Source: a virus. Taken from it: a DNA stretch of 38,697 nt. Under the pieces are notes generated by a model. That model saw only the letters and a program-made list of their open reading frames with translations. It was not told the origin of the DNA and made no database searches. How positions within the stretch are numbered: the first letter of the stretch is position 1; every line of letters begins with the position of its first letter. The stretch covers positions 1-38,697 of IMG/VR virus record IMGVR_UViG_3300010970_000096; one strand, 5' to 3'. Both the position numbers and the translations under genes were made by a program. Below, piece after piece: positions 14,495 to 22,157 of this stretch.

Positions 14495-14856
14495 AATTTT
14501 CGCTCCAAAATAATATCGTTACCATCACGATGCACTTCTTTAAAGCCAAAAAAATTGGCTAAACGTAAAGATGTACTATTGTCTTTATTAATACTTGCTT
14601 TTGCTACGTCGTACTTTTGCGCCATAGTATTAAAAAAAGTTTCTAAAGTAGACCGAATACGCCAGTTTCCACGCTTTTTTGGTTCTACAAATAAATCAAA
14701 CTCATTTCCTACATTTATAAAAACACCGCCATCAAAAGGCGTTATTTCCGTATTATCCTCAATATACCTCTTAATGTCATCATTTCCAACAATTCCTTCA
14801 TACTTAAGCAAATGATCGCAAATTACTTGCCAAATTTCGTTGGTTAACTTAGCCAT
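14482..14856 (-). CDS. GNAT-like protein in the P22 gp14 position
   Basis: A 124-residue protein. The second half (RGNWRIRSTLETFFNTMAQK, then NKDNSTSLRLANFFGFKEVH) has the N-x-x-S-x-x-L ... GF-x-E pattern of GNAT acyltransferases. A clear acetyl-CoA loop is not obvious, so it may be a non-catalytic relative. It lies between the needle-position gene and the first ejection gene, the place of P22 gp14, a head assembly protein. Its start overlaps the previous stop by 1 base. Confidence 0.6.
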   Translation of the reverse strand: MAKLTNEIWQVICDHLLKYEGIVGNDDIKRYIEDNTEITPFDGGVFINVGNEFDLFVEPKKRGNWRIRSTLETFFNTMAQKYDVAKASINKDNSTSLRLANFFGFKEVHRDGNDIILERKLWAK

Positions 14857-15566
14857 TATGTTGCTTGCGTTTGTGCAGTTAAGATACCGTTAACAAAGGT
14901 CATACTGCCATTAGCGCCTAATGCGGTTAACTTAGCAGTTGTGATTGTTACTGATAACCCACTACCTAAACCTAAATTAGTTCTAGCTCCTGAATCGGTA
15001 GTTGCGCCTGTACCGCCATTGGCTATGGCTAAAGTGCCTGCAAGCACAACAGCGCCCGTAGTGGGGCTAGAAGGAGTTAAACCTGTAGTTCCACCGCTAA
15101 AAGAAGAAACACCAACGCTTGTGTTAGCTATGGTTACATTTCCTGTGGCGCTAGATACGCTAATACCTGAACCAGCAATGACACTTAATACACCTGTATT
15201 GGCTATGGTTACGCCGCCTGTAGCAGCGCTAACTGATATGCCTGAACCCGCAGCTACCGAAGTAACGCCTGTGTTGGCGATAGCAATCGTGCCGTTACCA
15301 TTAGTTACGCCAATACCAGTACCAGGCGTTAATGTATTTTTGGTAAGGGTATTCCCTACGTTATTACCAATTAGCAATTGTCCATTGGTATAGCTTGTTT
15401 GTCCTGTACCACCACGATTAACTGGTGTACCACCTTCAGTACCACTACCAGTAGAAATAAATAGGTTATATAGAAAACGATACCAAGCAGGAGTTATATC
15501 ACCTGTAATTTCGTCTAGAAACGGCGTTCTAGGCGCTGGTATCTTGGTGATGTCTGTATTAGCCAT
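14856..15566 (-). CDS. Beta-repeat tail protein in the tail-needle (P22 gp26) position
   Basis: A 236-residue protein, nearly the same length as P22 gp26 (233) and in the same place after gp10. The N-terminus (PAPRTPFLDEITGDITPAWY, then RFLYNLF) is probably the virion-binding part. Residues about 80-150 hold three Gly/Ser/Thr repeats of about 25 residues (GSGISVSAATGGVTIANTG type). Residues 45-60 and about 180-200 carry GGTG tail-fibre motifs (NGGTGATTDSGARTNLGL). It lacks the long coiled coil of gp26, so it would be a beta-rich needle or fibre. Role inferred from position. Confidence 0.6.
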   Translation of the reverse strand: MANTDITKIPAPRTPFLDEITGDITPAWYRFLYNLFISTGSGTEGGTPVNRGGTGQTSYTNGQLLIGNNVGNTLTKNTLTPGTGIGVTNGNGTIAIANTGVTSVAAGSGISVSAATGGVTIANTGVLSVIAGSGISVSSATGNVTIANTSVGVSSFSGGTTGLTPSSPTTGAVVLAGTLAIANGGTGATTDSGARTNLGLGSGLSVTITTAKLTALGANGSMTFVNGILTAQTQAT

Positions 15567-17005
15567 TATCTGCTAGTAGGGGTTACTATTAAGTTAGCGC
15601 CTGTAATGACAATCTTTACGGGATCAGTACCAGACACTTCATAGACACGATCACGCAATTTTAGCGTCATGCCAAGACGACGCCAAAAAGCACGGAAGCC
15701 ATACTGACCAATACGCCCCATCTTTGTCCAATGTTCGCTAGACCACGTATGGCCGCCATCGTCAGACCAACGCAACATTACTTCAGGGTCGCTACCTTGA
15801 CCTAAGTTAATGCCTGGGCCTGACTCGCAAAGCAATTGCAAGCCATGTTGAGCCGTACGCAAAGTGTTATTTTCGTTAGCGGGGATAGGACGCCATGAGC
15901 GTAACCATTTCTGAATAACGCCGTTATCTTCATAGACATTAAGATCAAAAGCGTACAAATTGCCGTTTTCATAGTCGCCTACAATAGTTTTGCTATCAAA
16001 GCTCATTTGGCATTGGGCGCGGTGGCGGACAAATTCACCATTTACAAACCCAGCGCGTTCATGCCAAGCACCTGTGGATACGTCGTACGCCCAAGTCTTG
16101 CCAGCAGTCGGAAACGCCAATACGTAAAACGCATGACCTTCTTGCTGATAAGTGTAAGCAACCGCATCAGAAACGTCGCCATAGGCTTGAATAGCATACT
16201 CAATGGCGTGGGTAGAGATACGCTTACCTGTATAGCCTTGGTTGCGATAAACAATGCCATAGCCCCTTGGGTCTTGCCCAAGCCAAAACAAGCTATTGTC
16301 TAGTTTGCAAATAGATGACTTAGCAATACAACCAATCTCGTTATACGCACCTTGAATTGGCGCTAAAGGAAATGGTGTGGTGGCTGCGTCGTACCAAACC
16401 TCAGTTGTGCCTGTACCAAACACCCATACTTCACGGTTATTGGACACTACAGCTACTACGTTGTCAGGCGTACTCTCAGCAGCCGCAAACGCTAATGGAT
16501 CAATTAAAGTGCCATCAAAAATGCCTGTCACCCAAAGGATCTGTGTGCCTGGTTGGTTAAAGCAAAAGTAGCCGTCAATGTAGCAAACGGTGTCCGCACC
16601 AAAAAAGTCAGGGTCAGTAATCTGAACAAAAGTATTGATTGTTTCGGTGTAAACGTACGCATCAGCACCGCAAGCAATGAACAATTGCGTACCATTGTCG
16701 GCGATAGATACTGGGCCTGTACCGCTGATATTGCCTAATTTAGTAGCAGTAAAGTCAGGCAGGATCTTATAAAACTCATTGCCAGAGGCTACATAAGCAT
16801 CAAGACCGTTGCTCAAATGCGTCCAAAGCCCACGAATGGGGCCAGTGCCAATCGTAGCTACCTTACGCAAGCCTGGCGTACGATTAAGAAAACCCCCTGT
16901 GTAGCCACCTTCAGGGATGGCTTCAGGGAACAAATTGATCATGCGGTTATCCGCAGCGTTTACGCTACGGGCAACATACGCTTGGCCTAGAATCGGCGTC
17001 AGCAT
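15566..17005 (-). CDS. Packaged DNA stabilisation protein, P22 gp10-like
   Basis: A 479-residue tail accessory protein (P22 gp10 is 472). The start (MLTPILGQAYVARSVNAADN, RMINLFPE) and the recurring beta segments such as GLWTHLSNGLDAYVASGNEF and REVWVFGTGTTEVWYDA match the gp10 family, whose hexamer closes the portal after packaging and carries the needle and spikes. It overlaps gp4-like and the needle-position gene by 1 base each (TAATG). Confidence 0.85.
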   Translation of the reverse strand: MLTPILGQAYVARSVNAADNRMINLFPEAIPEGGYTGGFLNRTPGLRKVATIGTGPIRGLWTHLSNGLDAYVASGNEFYKILPDFTATKLGNISGTGPVSIADNGTQLFIACGADAYVYTETINTFVQITDPDFFGADTVCYIDGYFCFNQPGTQILWVTGIFDGTLIDPLAFAAAESTPDNVVAVVSNNREVWVFGTGTTEVWYDAATTPFPLAPIQGAYNEIGCIAKSSICKLDNSLFWLGQDPRGYGIVYRNQGYTGKRISTHAIEYAIQAYGDVSDAVAYTYQQEGHAFYVLAFPTAGKTWAYDVSTGAWHERAGFVNGEFVRHRAQCQMSFDSKTIVGDYENGNLYAFDLNVYEDNGVIQKWLRSWRPIPANENNTLRTAQHGLQLLCESGPGINLGQGSDPEVMLRWSDDGGHTWSSEHWTKMGRIGQYGFRAFWRRLGMTLKLRDRVYEVSGTDPVKIVITGANLIVTPTSR

Positions 17006-17721
17006 TAGTAGTTACCGGCAAAGATATTAAAGCGCTGACGAGTCGCCACAATGCTGTAAGGCAAGGACATAATGTCGTCAGGATTATTAATACGCTTGAG
17101 ATTGCGCTTAGAAGTCATCGCAATACGGGCTACGTTAGGTGGTGGCTCAATACCAAACTCATTGGCAAACTCACACGCTAAGTTGTATTTAAACGCCCGT
17201 AGGTAGCCGGGTGGCATATAAATGTCAGTAGACAAGCTTGGAACGCTCATCAATTCAGTAACCGACACAATATGGAATTCCAATACCTTAGTAGGCACTG
17301 GGTATACGGTCATAGTAATATTGGGAAATTCCATGTTTACCCACATCACTTGGGGGTAAGTTGAAGTTACCGTTTTAACAGCAATACCATTGTACTGCTG
17401 TTGGTTAATTAGTTTAATACCAAACGAGATGCCGTTGGACGGGTCACGGAAATAAGTAGAATCGTCAACCAAAATAGGACGATTACCAACAAAATCACCT
17501 GTAGGCCCTAAAGTCTTTGTTCTTGCGTTTGGCGTCCAAGAAAACACTTGATCTTGAGTAGCAAATACAGATAGACGCTCTGTATTCCACGAATCAATCA
17601 TTTGATTGAGAGCAGCTAAAGCGTCTTGAGAAGTAGCAGCAGACGGTGTTTCACCTTCAGCCAAAATACCTAATACGCGCAAAGCGCCATTAATTTGATC
17701 GTTGGCGGTATAGATCGTCAT
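17005..17721 (-). CDS. Tail accessory factor, P22 gp4-like
   Basis: A 238-residue head-to-tail adaptor. DQINGALRVLGILAEGE followed by ALAALNQMIDSWNTERLSVF is the characteristic N-terminal pattern of gp4-type connector proteins, and MPPGYLRAFKYNLACEFANE is the conserved C-terminal helix. It binds under the portal and receives the gp10-like protein. Larger than P22 gp4 (166). Followed directly by the gp10-like gene. Confidence 0.83.
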   Translation of the reverse strand: MTIYTANDQINGALRVLGILAEGETPSAATSQDALAALNQMIDSWNTERLSVFATQDQVFSWTPNARTKTLGPTGDFVGNRPILVDDSTYFRDPSNGISFGIKLINQQQYNGIAVKTVTSTYPQVMWVNMEFPNITMTVYPVPTKVLEFHIVSVTELMSVPSLSTDIYMPPGYLRAFKYNLACEFANEFGIEPPPNVARIAMTSKRNLKRINNPDDIMSLPYSIVATRQRFNIFAGNY

Positions 17722-17734
17722 TGCTACCCCTTAA

Positions 17735-17956
17735 TTAAGCAAGTTTACGTCGTGTCTTTTTTAACGTGTTTGTAATCGGCGCTTCTTCGGCGACCATCTC
17801 AGCTACAGGTTCTTCTGCAACTTCGACCACTTCAGCTTTAGGGGCTGGCGTGTCTACATTATAGCGTTTCCAACCGTTTTGTTCATCATATTCTGCTTCT
17901 TGTTCCATTGTGGCAACTTTGGTGCCATGCTCAGGATGTCTTAAGTAGATTGTCAT
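17735..17956 (-). CDS. Small structural-operon protein
   Basis: A 73-residue protein: a conserved-looking N-terminal part (MTIYLRHPEHGTKVATMEQE, ADYDEQ-like and NGWKRY) followed by an acidic Val/Glu/Ala-rich linker and a basic end (KKTRRKLA). Such MTIYLRHPEHG proteins are common next to head genes in phages, without defined function. Probably head or connector related. Confidence 0.7.
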   Translation of the reverse strand: MTIYLRHPEHGTKVATMEQEAEYDEQNGWKRYNVDTPAPKAEVVEVAEEPVAEMVAEEAPITNTLKKTRRKLA

Positions 17957-17971
17957 ATTTTCTTTAGTTAG

Positions 17972-17994
17972 ATAGGGGGCATAAAGCCCCCTAT
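17972..17994. terminator. Strong hairpin after the 79-residue gene; T tract on the plus-strand side
   Basis: ATAGGGGGC (17972-17980) pairs perfectly with GCCCCCTAT (17986-17994) around a 5-base loop. The T run (17996-18000) is on the plus strand, whereas the surrounding genes read leftward. It may slow or process the late transcript, or stop antisense transcription. Confidence 0.55.
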
Positions 17995-17998
17995 GTTT

Positions 17999-18238
17999 TT
18001 AGCCGATTAGCCAGTTTGTGCCGTTACAGAACACAGGTACAACGGTGCTACCACCAGCGGCCACAGTAGCGCCAATTCCTGCTGTGTATGACGCAGCATT
18101 TGAATCAGTTACTACTACGCGAGTGCCGATTAAAGCGCTCGAAGCTGTTGGCAATTGAGCTACAGTGTAAGTCTTAAATTGAGCGCTATCTAATAGCGGA
18201 TCAGAATAAGCAACACCAATAGGTTTGTTATTTGCCAT
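17999..18238 (-). CDS. Small virion-associated protein (MANxKPIGVAY type)
   Basis: A 79-residue protein beginning MANNKPIGVAYSD, the same start as the 142-residue protein at 29299-29727. The rest (LPTASSALIGTRVVVTDSNA, and VVPVFCNGTNWLIG) is a short beta-type domain widely found at the ends of phage fibre and head proteins. It lies just downstream of the coat gene set. A decoration or minor head role is likely but unproven. Confidence 0.68.
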   Translation of the reverse strand: MANNKPIGVAYSDPLLDSAQFKTYTVAQLPTASSALIGTRVVVTDSNAASYTAGIGATVAAGGSTVVPVFCNGTNWLIG

Positions 18239-18248
18239 GATTTTTCCT

Positions 18249-18273
18249 TAAAAAACCCACCCCGAAGGGTGGG
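18249..18273 (-). terminator. Intrinsic terminator after the 131-residue gene
   Basis: On the minus strand CCCACCC-TTCG-GGGTGGG (18273-18256) is followed by TTTTTT, a textbook intrinsic terminator with a UUCG loop. It probably lowers expression of genes downstream of the coat protein. Confidence 0.85.
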
Positions 18274-18281
18274 ATATTACA

Positions 18282-18677
18282 TTAACCAGCAATACGGTAA
18301 AACACATATGTTGCATCACCAGTCTTACGAACACGCCATGTGCAAGAAGATACGCCTGCAACAGCGGCTACGCCGACCAAAGTACAACCTGTGTTAGCCG
18401 TTACAGTAGCAGCATCAGTTGCGTCTGTATTGATGATAGAAAAGTCAAAAGAACTATCTACTTTCATGCTTGAAAAAGCAGCATCAAGAGCAGCACCAGT
18501 TGGGACGGTCAAAGCAACCGCTGCGCCAGTGTAAGTAATGATGCCTGTTGCTAATTCAGCAGCAGTTAAAGTAGCAGCAGCAGTTTTAGCTGTTGGTGCT
18601 GGTTGAGTTCCTAATACTACTTCTGATAAATTGCCATCGCCTAATTGATAGCCACCTGCGCCGTTTGGAAGTGCCAT
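18282..18677 (-). CDS. Head decoration-like protein
   Basis: A 131-residue beta-rich protein starting MALPNGAGGYQLGDGNLSE, a start seen in many phage head-associated proteins. The body (TLTAAELATGIITYTGAAVA and NTGCTLVG) has low-charge beta strands. It lies directly downstream of the coat gene and is bracketed by two intrinsic terminators, so it is likely to be made in controlled amounts. A capsid decoration role is inferred from position and composition. Confidence 0.65.
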   Translation of the reverse strand: MALPNGAGGYQLGDGNLSEVVLGTQPAPTAKTAAATLTAAELATGIITYTGAAVALTVPTGAALDAAFSSMKVDSSFDFSIINTDATDAATVTANTGCTLVGVAAVAGVSSCTWRVRKTGDATYVFYRIAG

Positions 18678-18703
18678 GATATGTTTCCTTAAAAAATTGA
18701 TTT

Positions 18704-18727
18704 AAAAAACCCCCGCCGAAGCGGAGG
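18704..18727 (-). terminator. Intrinsic terminator after the coat protein gene
   Basis: On the minus strand CCTCCGC-TTCG-GCGGGGG (18727-18710) is followed by TTTTTT. One G-U pair, UUCG loop. It lies 10 bases after the coat gene stop and should let most transcripts end there, keeping coat protein in large excess over tail proteins. Confidence 0.85.
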
Positions 18728-18736
18728 CATTTAGGT

Positions 18737-19951
18737 TTAACCCCAGATACGGCAAGCCATTGCAGGGCGAATGGTGCTGTAACCGTACAGAACGTCGATA
18801 CGGCAAGGTAAACGGTCATTATTAATGTCGTACTGACGTACAACACGCATAGAGATACCGTTGTGAACTTGGCGGGAAGCCATGTCAACACCTTGTGGCA
18901 ACAACAAGTCAGCGGTCGCAAAAGTGATCGCATCTTTGTGGTAAACCAAGTTCTGAGCGTACTGAGTAGAAGCTGCACCAACGAAAGTTACTGCTGCGCC
19001 GTCTTGTGGGAACGCATTGATTGTTGCCAAAGCGTTAGCAGAAGTGTACATAGCAGGAGAAACAGCGATGTTAGTCCAAGCACCACCAGAAGCAGTGTTA
19101 GCCGCAGTTACGGTGAACTGTTGCAAGCTACCTGTTGACTCACGTGTTTGTGGGTTAACAGCGTATACGCCAGCTACAGTAAATACGTCACCAACAGTAA
19201 CAGTTGCAGAACCAGTACCGCCATCAATACTGATAGTTGTTGCACCTTCAGTAGTGATAGTGCCGTTTACAAGGATAGTGTCGCTTGTAGAACGTGTACC
19301 AGTTGTGTGTTGCTTGATAGATTGGCTCATGTTAACTTCGTCGAAGCCCAATACACCCATACCCATCATGCCATTCTTGAACTGACGGCTGATTGTGTCT
19401 GTAGGATTAAACAGACCTTTCATGCCTTCAACCAAGCCAGCGTTAGCAGCAGGATTAACTGTAGCGTAACGTGGGGACATAACAGCAGCGTTTTCGTTCA
19501 GTTTTTGTTGAGCTTGCAACAGAACCAAAGAAGTAGCTGGAGTTGTACCAGGAGTACCAACTGAGCTATAGATAGCTTTGTAGCTGTTAGCTACGTCAGC
19601 ATCAATAGAAGAAGCCAACTGTGAGATACGTGGTTTCAAAACACGCTCTGCAAAGTCATCTAACTGCATTGTCAATTCAGCAGAGGTGAAGTTAACACCA
19701 ATGTGCTTTTGACTAGCAACAGACAAAGTTGTGTACTGTTCGTTGTCGTCTTGAACTTGCAAGGCGGCACCGTCAGTTACCAAAGCGCGGTCTGGCAAAC
19801 GGATACGGAGTGTGGAACCAATTTTGGCGCCTTCAACAGCAAAGGAGTCATCATACTGGCGGTTTACGTTACGGGTTAGAACAAGATTATTCTCAAGGAT
19901 TTCAAGTGCCTTGCGTGTAATCATGTCAATCGTTAAGATCGAGTTAGACAT
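18737..19951 (-). CDS. Major capsid protein, P22 coat family
   Basis: A 404-residue coat protein. MSNSILTIDMITRKALEILE and the following NNLVLTRNVNRQYDD, the segment RLPDRALVTDG and KHIGVNFTSAELTMQLDDFA are typical of the P22 coat (gp5) family; P22 coat has 430 residues. It forms the icosahedral shell with an inserted domain in the middle (residues about 230-300, Thr/Gly-rich). It follows the scaffold gene and precedes an intrinsic terminator, as expected for the most abundant virion protein. Confidence 0.88.
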   Translation of the reverse strand: MSNSILTIDMITRKALEILENNLVLTRNVNRQYDDSFAVEGAKIGSTLRIRLPDRALVTDGAALQVQDDNEQYTTLSVASQKHIGVNFTSAELTMQLDDFAERVLKPRISQLASSIDADVANSYKAIYSSVGTPGTTPATSLVLLQAQQKLNENAAVMSPRYATVNPAANAGLVEGMKGLFNPTDTISRQFKNGMMGMGVLGFDEVNMSQSIKQHTTGTRSTSDTILVNGTITTEGATTISIDGGTGSATVTVGDVFTVAGVYAVNPQTRESTGSLQQFTVTAANTASGGAWTNIAVSPAMYTSANALATINAFPQDGAAVTFVGAASTQYAQNLVYHKDAITFATADLLLPQGVDMASRQVHNGISMRVVRQYDINNDRLPCRIDVLYGYSTIRPAMACRIWG

Positions 19952-19977
19952 TATAGTTTCCTAATAAAAAGTAATAA

Positions 19978-20766
19978 TTAGCGGTTTCTCTGCGCTTCCC
20001 ACTTCTTGATCTGACGTTGGCGGTCTGCTTCAATCCACTCTGAAGTCGTCATGCTTTTAATGGCACGAGGATCCGTTGTGTCTGTTGCAGGCGATCCAGA
20101 GGATCTTGCCGTAATCGGAGCAATTGGTGCTGGGGCGCTCGAAGTCTTTTTTACAACTGGGTTATCAGCTAATTTAGCCTCAATTTTCCCTAATTCTTTT
20201 GCCTGCTGAAGTGGCGATAAACGAGAAATACGGTCAGCTTCTTTCGGATTAGACCCTAGGTAATAAGCCATATCGGGGCCAACTTCTGAAGCTTGAATCG
20301 TTTGAGCCATAGCGTCAGTGATTGGAAGCTTAGGGTTGTAGGCGACTTGTTCAAAGTCATCATACTTATTCCGAGCATCTTCTTCTCTGTCGTGGTAAGA
20401 CTCAATGATCTCAGACTGCATCCTAGCTTGTTCACGCCTAGCAAGTAGTTCTTCTGCCTTACGTTCTGCCAATACCTCGGCATATTCGTCAGGTGAATTA
20501 AACTGCTCAATAGGCGGGATTTCTACTGGGGCTTTTCGAGCTTGTGATTCTGTCGCTCTAGCTGCCTGTTCTCTTTCCCACTTACGTTGTTCTCTAGCAA
20601 GTCTTTTGCCAATAGCGGCGTCTAGTTCTTCTTGTGTGAAGGTCTTGGACTCAACTGTTGACTCTACTGCTTCCGGCGTTGTTACTTCAGTTTCAGGTGC
20701 AGCCGTTGCAACCTGTTCTGGCGCGGTAGTTGTGTCCGCTAAGACTACTTCTTGACTTTCGTCCAT
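19978..20766 (-). CDS. Scaffolding protein
   Basis: A 262-residue, highly charged, helical protein without cysteines. The N-terminal part is acidic and disordered; a coiled-coil region follows (FTQEELDAAIGKRLAREQRK) and the C-terminus is basic (ADRQRQIKKWEAQRNR), as in P22 gp8, whose basic C-terminal helix-loop-helix binds coat. It directly precedes the coat gene and is preceded by the best promoter of the window. It guides shell assembly and leaves before packaging. Confidence 0.85.
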   Translation of the reverse strand: MDESQEVVLADTTTAPEQVATAAPETEVTTPEAVESTVESKTFTQEELDAAIGKRLAREQRKWEREQAARATESQARKAPVEIPPIEQFNSPDEYAEVLAERKAEELLARREQARMQSEIIESYHDREEDARNKYDDFEQVAYNPKLPITDAMAQTIQASEVGPDMAYYLGSNPKEADRISRLSPLQQAKELGKIEAKLADNPVVKKTSSAPAPIAPITARSSGSPATDTTDPRAIKSMTTSEWIEADRQRQIKKWEAQRNR

Positions 20767-20788
20767 TTCGATGTTTCCCTAAGAAACC

Positions 20789-20805
20789 CTGGTGTATCGC
20801 ACCAG
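20789..20805. promoter_or_regulatory. Hairpin in the 5-prime leader of the scaffold-coat transcript
   Basis: CTGGTG (20789-20794) pairs with CACCAG (20800-20805) around 5 bases. It begins about 8 bases after the predicted transcription start, where stem-loops often protect mRNA from decay. It has no good T tract on the leftward strand. Confidence 0.45.
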
Positions 20806-20819
20806 TACGATTAAAGCAA

Positions 20820-20848
20820 AATATATTCTTTAAATTCTAATTCGTCAA
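20820..20848 (-). promoter_or_regulatory. Strong sigma70 promoter for scaffold and coat
   Basis: On the minus strand: -35 TTGACG (20848-20843), 17-base spacer, -10 TATATT (20825-20820). Both boxes are 5 of 6 matches to consensus and the downstream gene is the scaffold start at 20766. Probably a separate capsid promoter inside the late operon, readable by unmodified host RNA polymerase. Confidence 0.7.
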
Positions 20849-20852
20849 GCGG

Positions 20853-22148
20853 TTATGAACCAACAATATAAATAGACCGCATAAATACAAAACCATCGGC
20901 AGCGGCATCAGTAGTGCTTTTTATAATTAAATACCTTGATTTTAAATCAGCGAGTTCAACAATTGTTGAATCGCCTGCGGTGGGGGTAATAGTATCTACT
21001 GTAGTACCAGTGGCAAAAGTTAAATCATCTGGTGTGTAAAACGTAAACCCTAATGGCTGTGCGCCAAATTGATTAAAATATTTTGCTTGTACACGAACGC
21101 TAGATACTTCTTTACCAAAATCAATTACGGCAATTTGTCCATTATTTAGGTACATACCTAAGTTAGCAACGGCGCCGTCATACGAACGCACGGTGCCAGT
21201 TGTTTTTGGGTTATTAAAAGTAGAAATTAGTCCATTTCTTAAGTCGGCTTCTGTATACCCTACGTTAGCTTGAACGGTTGATATTAAAGAAACGTAGGCA
21301 AATTTAGTATTTGCGCCAACATACCCCCGAATAAGTCCTTTTACAGAAGCGTATAAAACATCGCTTTGGCTAATAGTAGTTATGCTACTAGCGGGGAATT
21401 GAGGTACAGGGCCATTGTTCCAAATAAAAAATACACAATTTTTGTTAGGATAAAAATCTAGCTGATTACGCCATACGTTCAAATAAGTTTCAATAGTTTG
21501 AATTGTCCCTGGTGCTTCAACATAAGCGCCCAACGCAGGGAAAATGCGATTCATGGTCTTTTGTGAGGCTAAATAAGGAATAACTTGCGTAGCAATTTCA
21601 AAATCTGTTTCTGGGAACGCTTGACCAGGTGCGGCGTATACATCAGGCAAAATGTAATCATAAAGTGCGCTGACAGGTGAATTAAAATCCACGTTGTCAA
21701 AGGCATTTTCAGCCGTAATACATGGTAAATCTTTTACGGCTTTTATAGCGGTAATAACAGCGTCTTGTTCTGCAATAGTAGCTTCGCCAGCAGGCTCATC
21801 TAAAACATACCAACCAACAATGTTAGGTACATCAACATAATTTGCTGCGTATACCGCTACGTTAGTACCTTTATTGTCAGACCCAAACGGGCAAAACCAT
21901 ACTGAAAGACCAGCTTGGTCAAGGGCGTCTAAAGATACTTTATCAGACGCAATATAAGTAGCATTGCCTTTAGCGCCAGAATAATAAACAACAAAAGTAC
22001 AACCAAGTTTTGCAATTTTTTCTGCTTCAGAGTAAGGGTCTGTTGTACCACTTGGGCCAGTTAAATCACAGCAATAAACACCAAAATTCTTTTGACCAAA
22101 AACAACGCCATTTTGGATCATTGGGTAGGTGACTTTTGTTAATGACAT
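20853..22148 (-). CDS. TIM-barrel glycosidase-like adhesin or receptor-processing enzyme
   Basis: A 431-residue protein. Residues about 1-270 look like a glycoside hydrolase TIM barrel: GWYVLDEPAGEA (about 111-121) has the strand-end Glu of GH barrels, and DYILPDVYAAPGQAFPETD (about 161-180) fits the next strand. The C-terminal 150 residues look like a carbohydrate-binding beta sandwich (NNGQIAVIDFGKEVSSVRVQ). It is the last of three adhesin-type genes before the scaffold gene. It probably acts on host surface glycan. The second catalytic acid is not assigned. Confidence 0.6.
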   Translation of the reverse strand: MSLTKVTYPMIQNGVVFGQKNFGVYCCDLTGPSGTTDPYSEAEKIAKLGCTFVVYYSGAKGNATYIASDKVSLDALDQAGLSVWFCPFGSDNKGTNVAVYAANYVDVPNIVGWYVLDEPAGEATIAEQDAVITAIKAVKDLPCITAENAFDNVDFNSPVSALYDYILPDVYAAPGQAFPETDFEIATQVIPYLASQKTMNRIFPALGAYVEAPGTIQTIETYLNVWRNQLDFYPNKNCVFFIWNNGPVPQFPASSITTISQSDVLYASVKGLIRGYVGANTKFAYVSLISTVQANVGYTEADLRNGLISTFNNPKTTGTVRSYDGAVANLGMYLNNGQIAVIDFGKEVSSVRVQAKYFNQFGAQPLGFTFYTPDDLTFATGTTVDTITPTAGDSTIVELADLKSRYLIIKSTTDAAADGFVFMRSIYIVGS

Positions 22149-22157
22149 AACTTTTCC

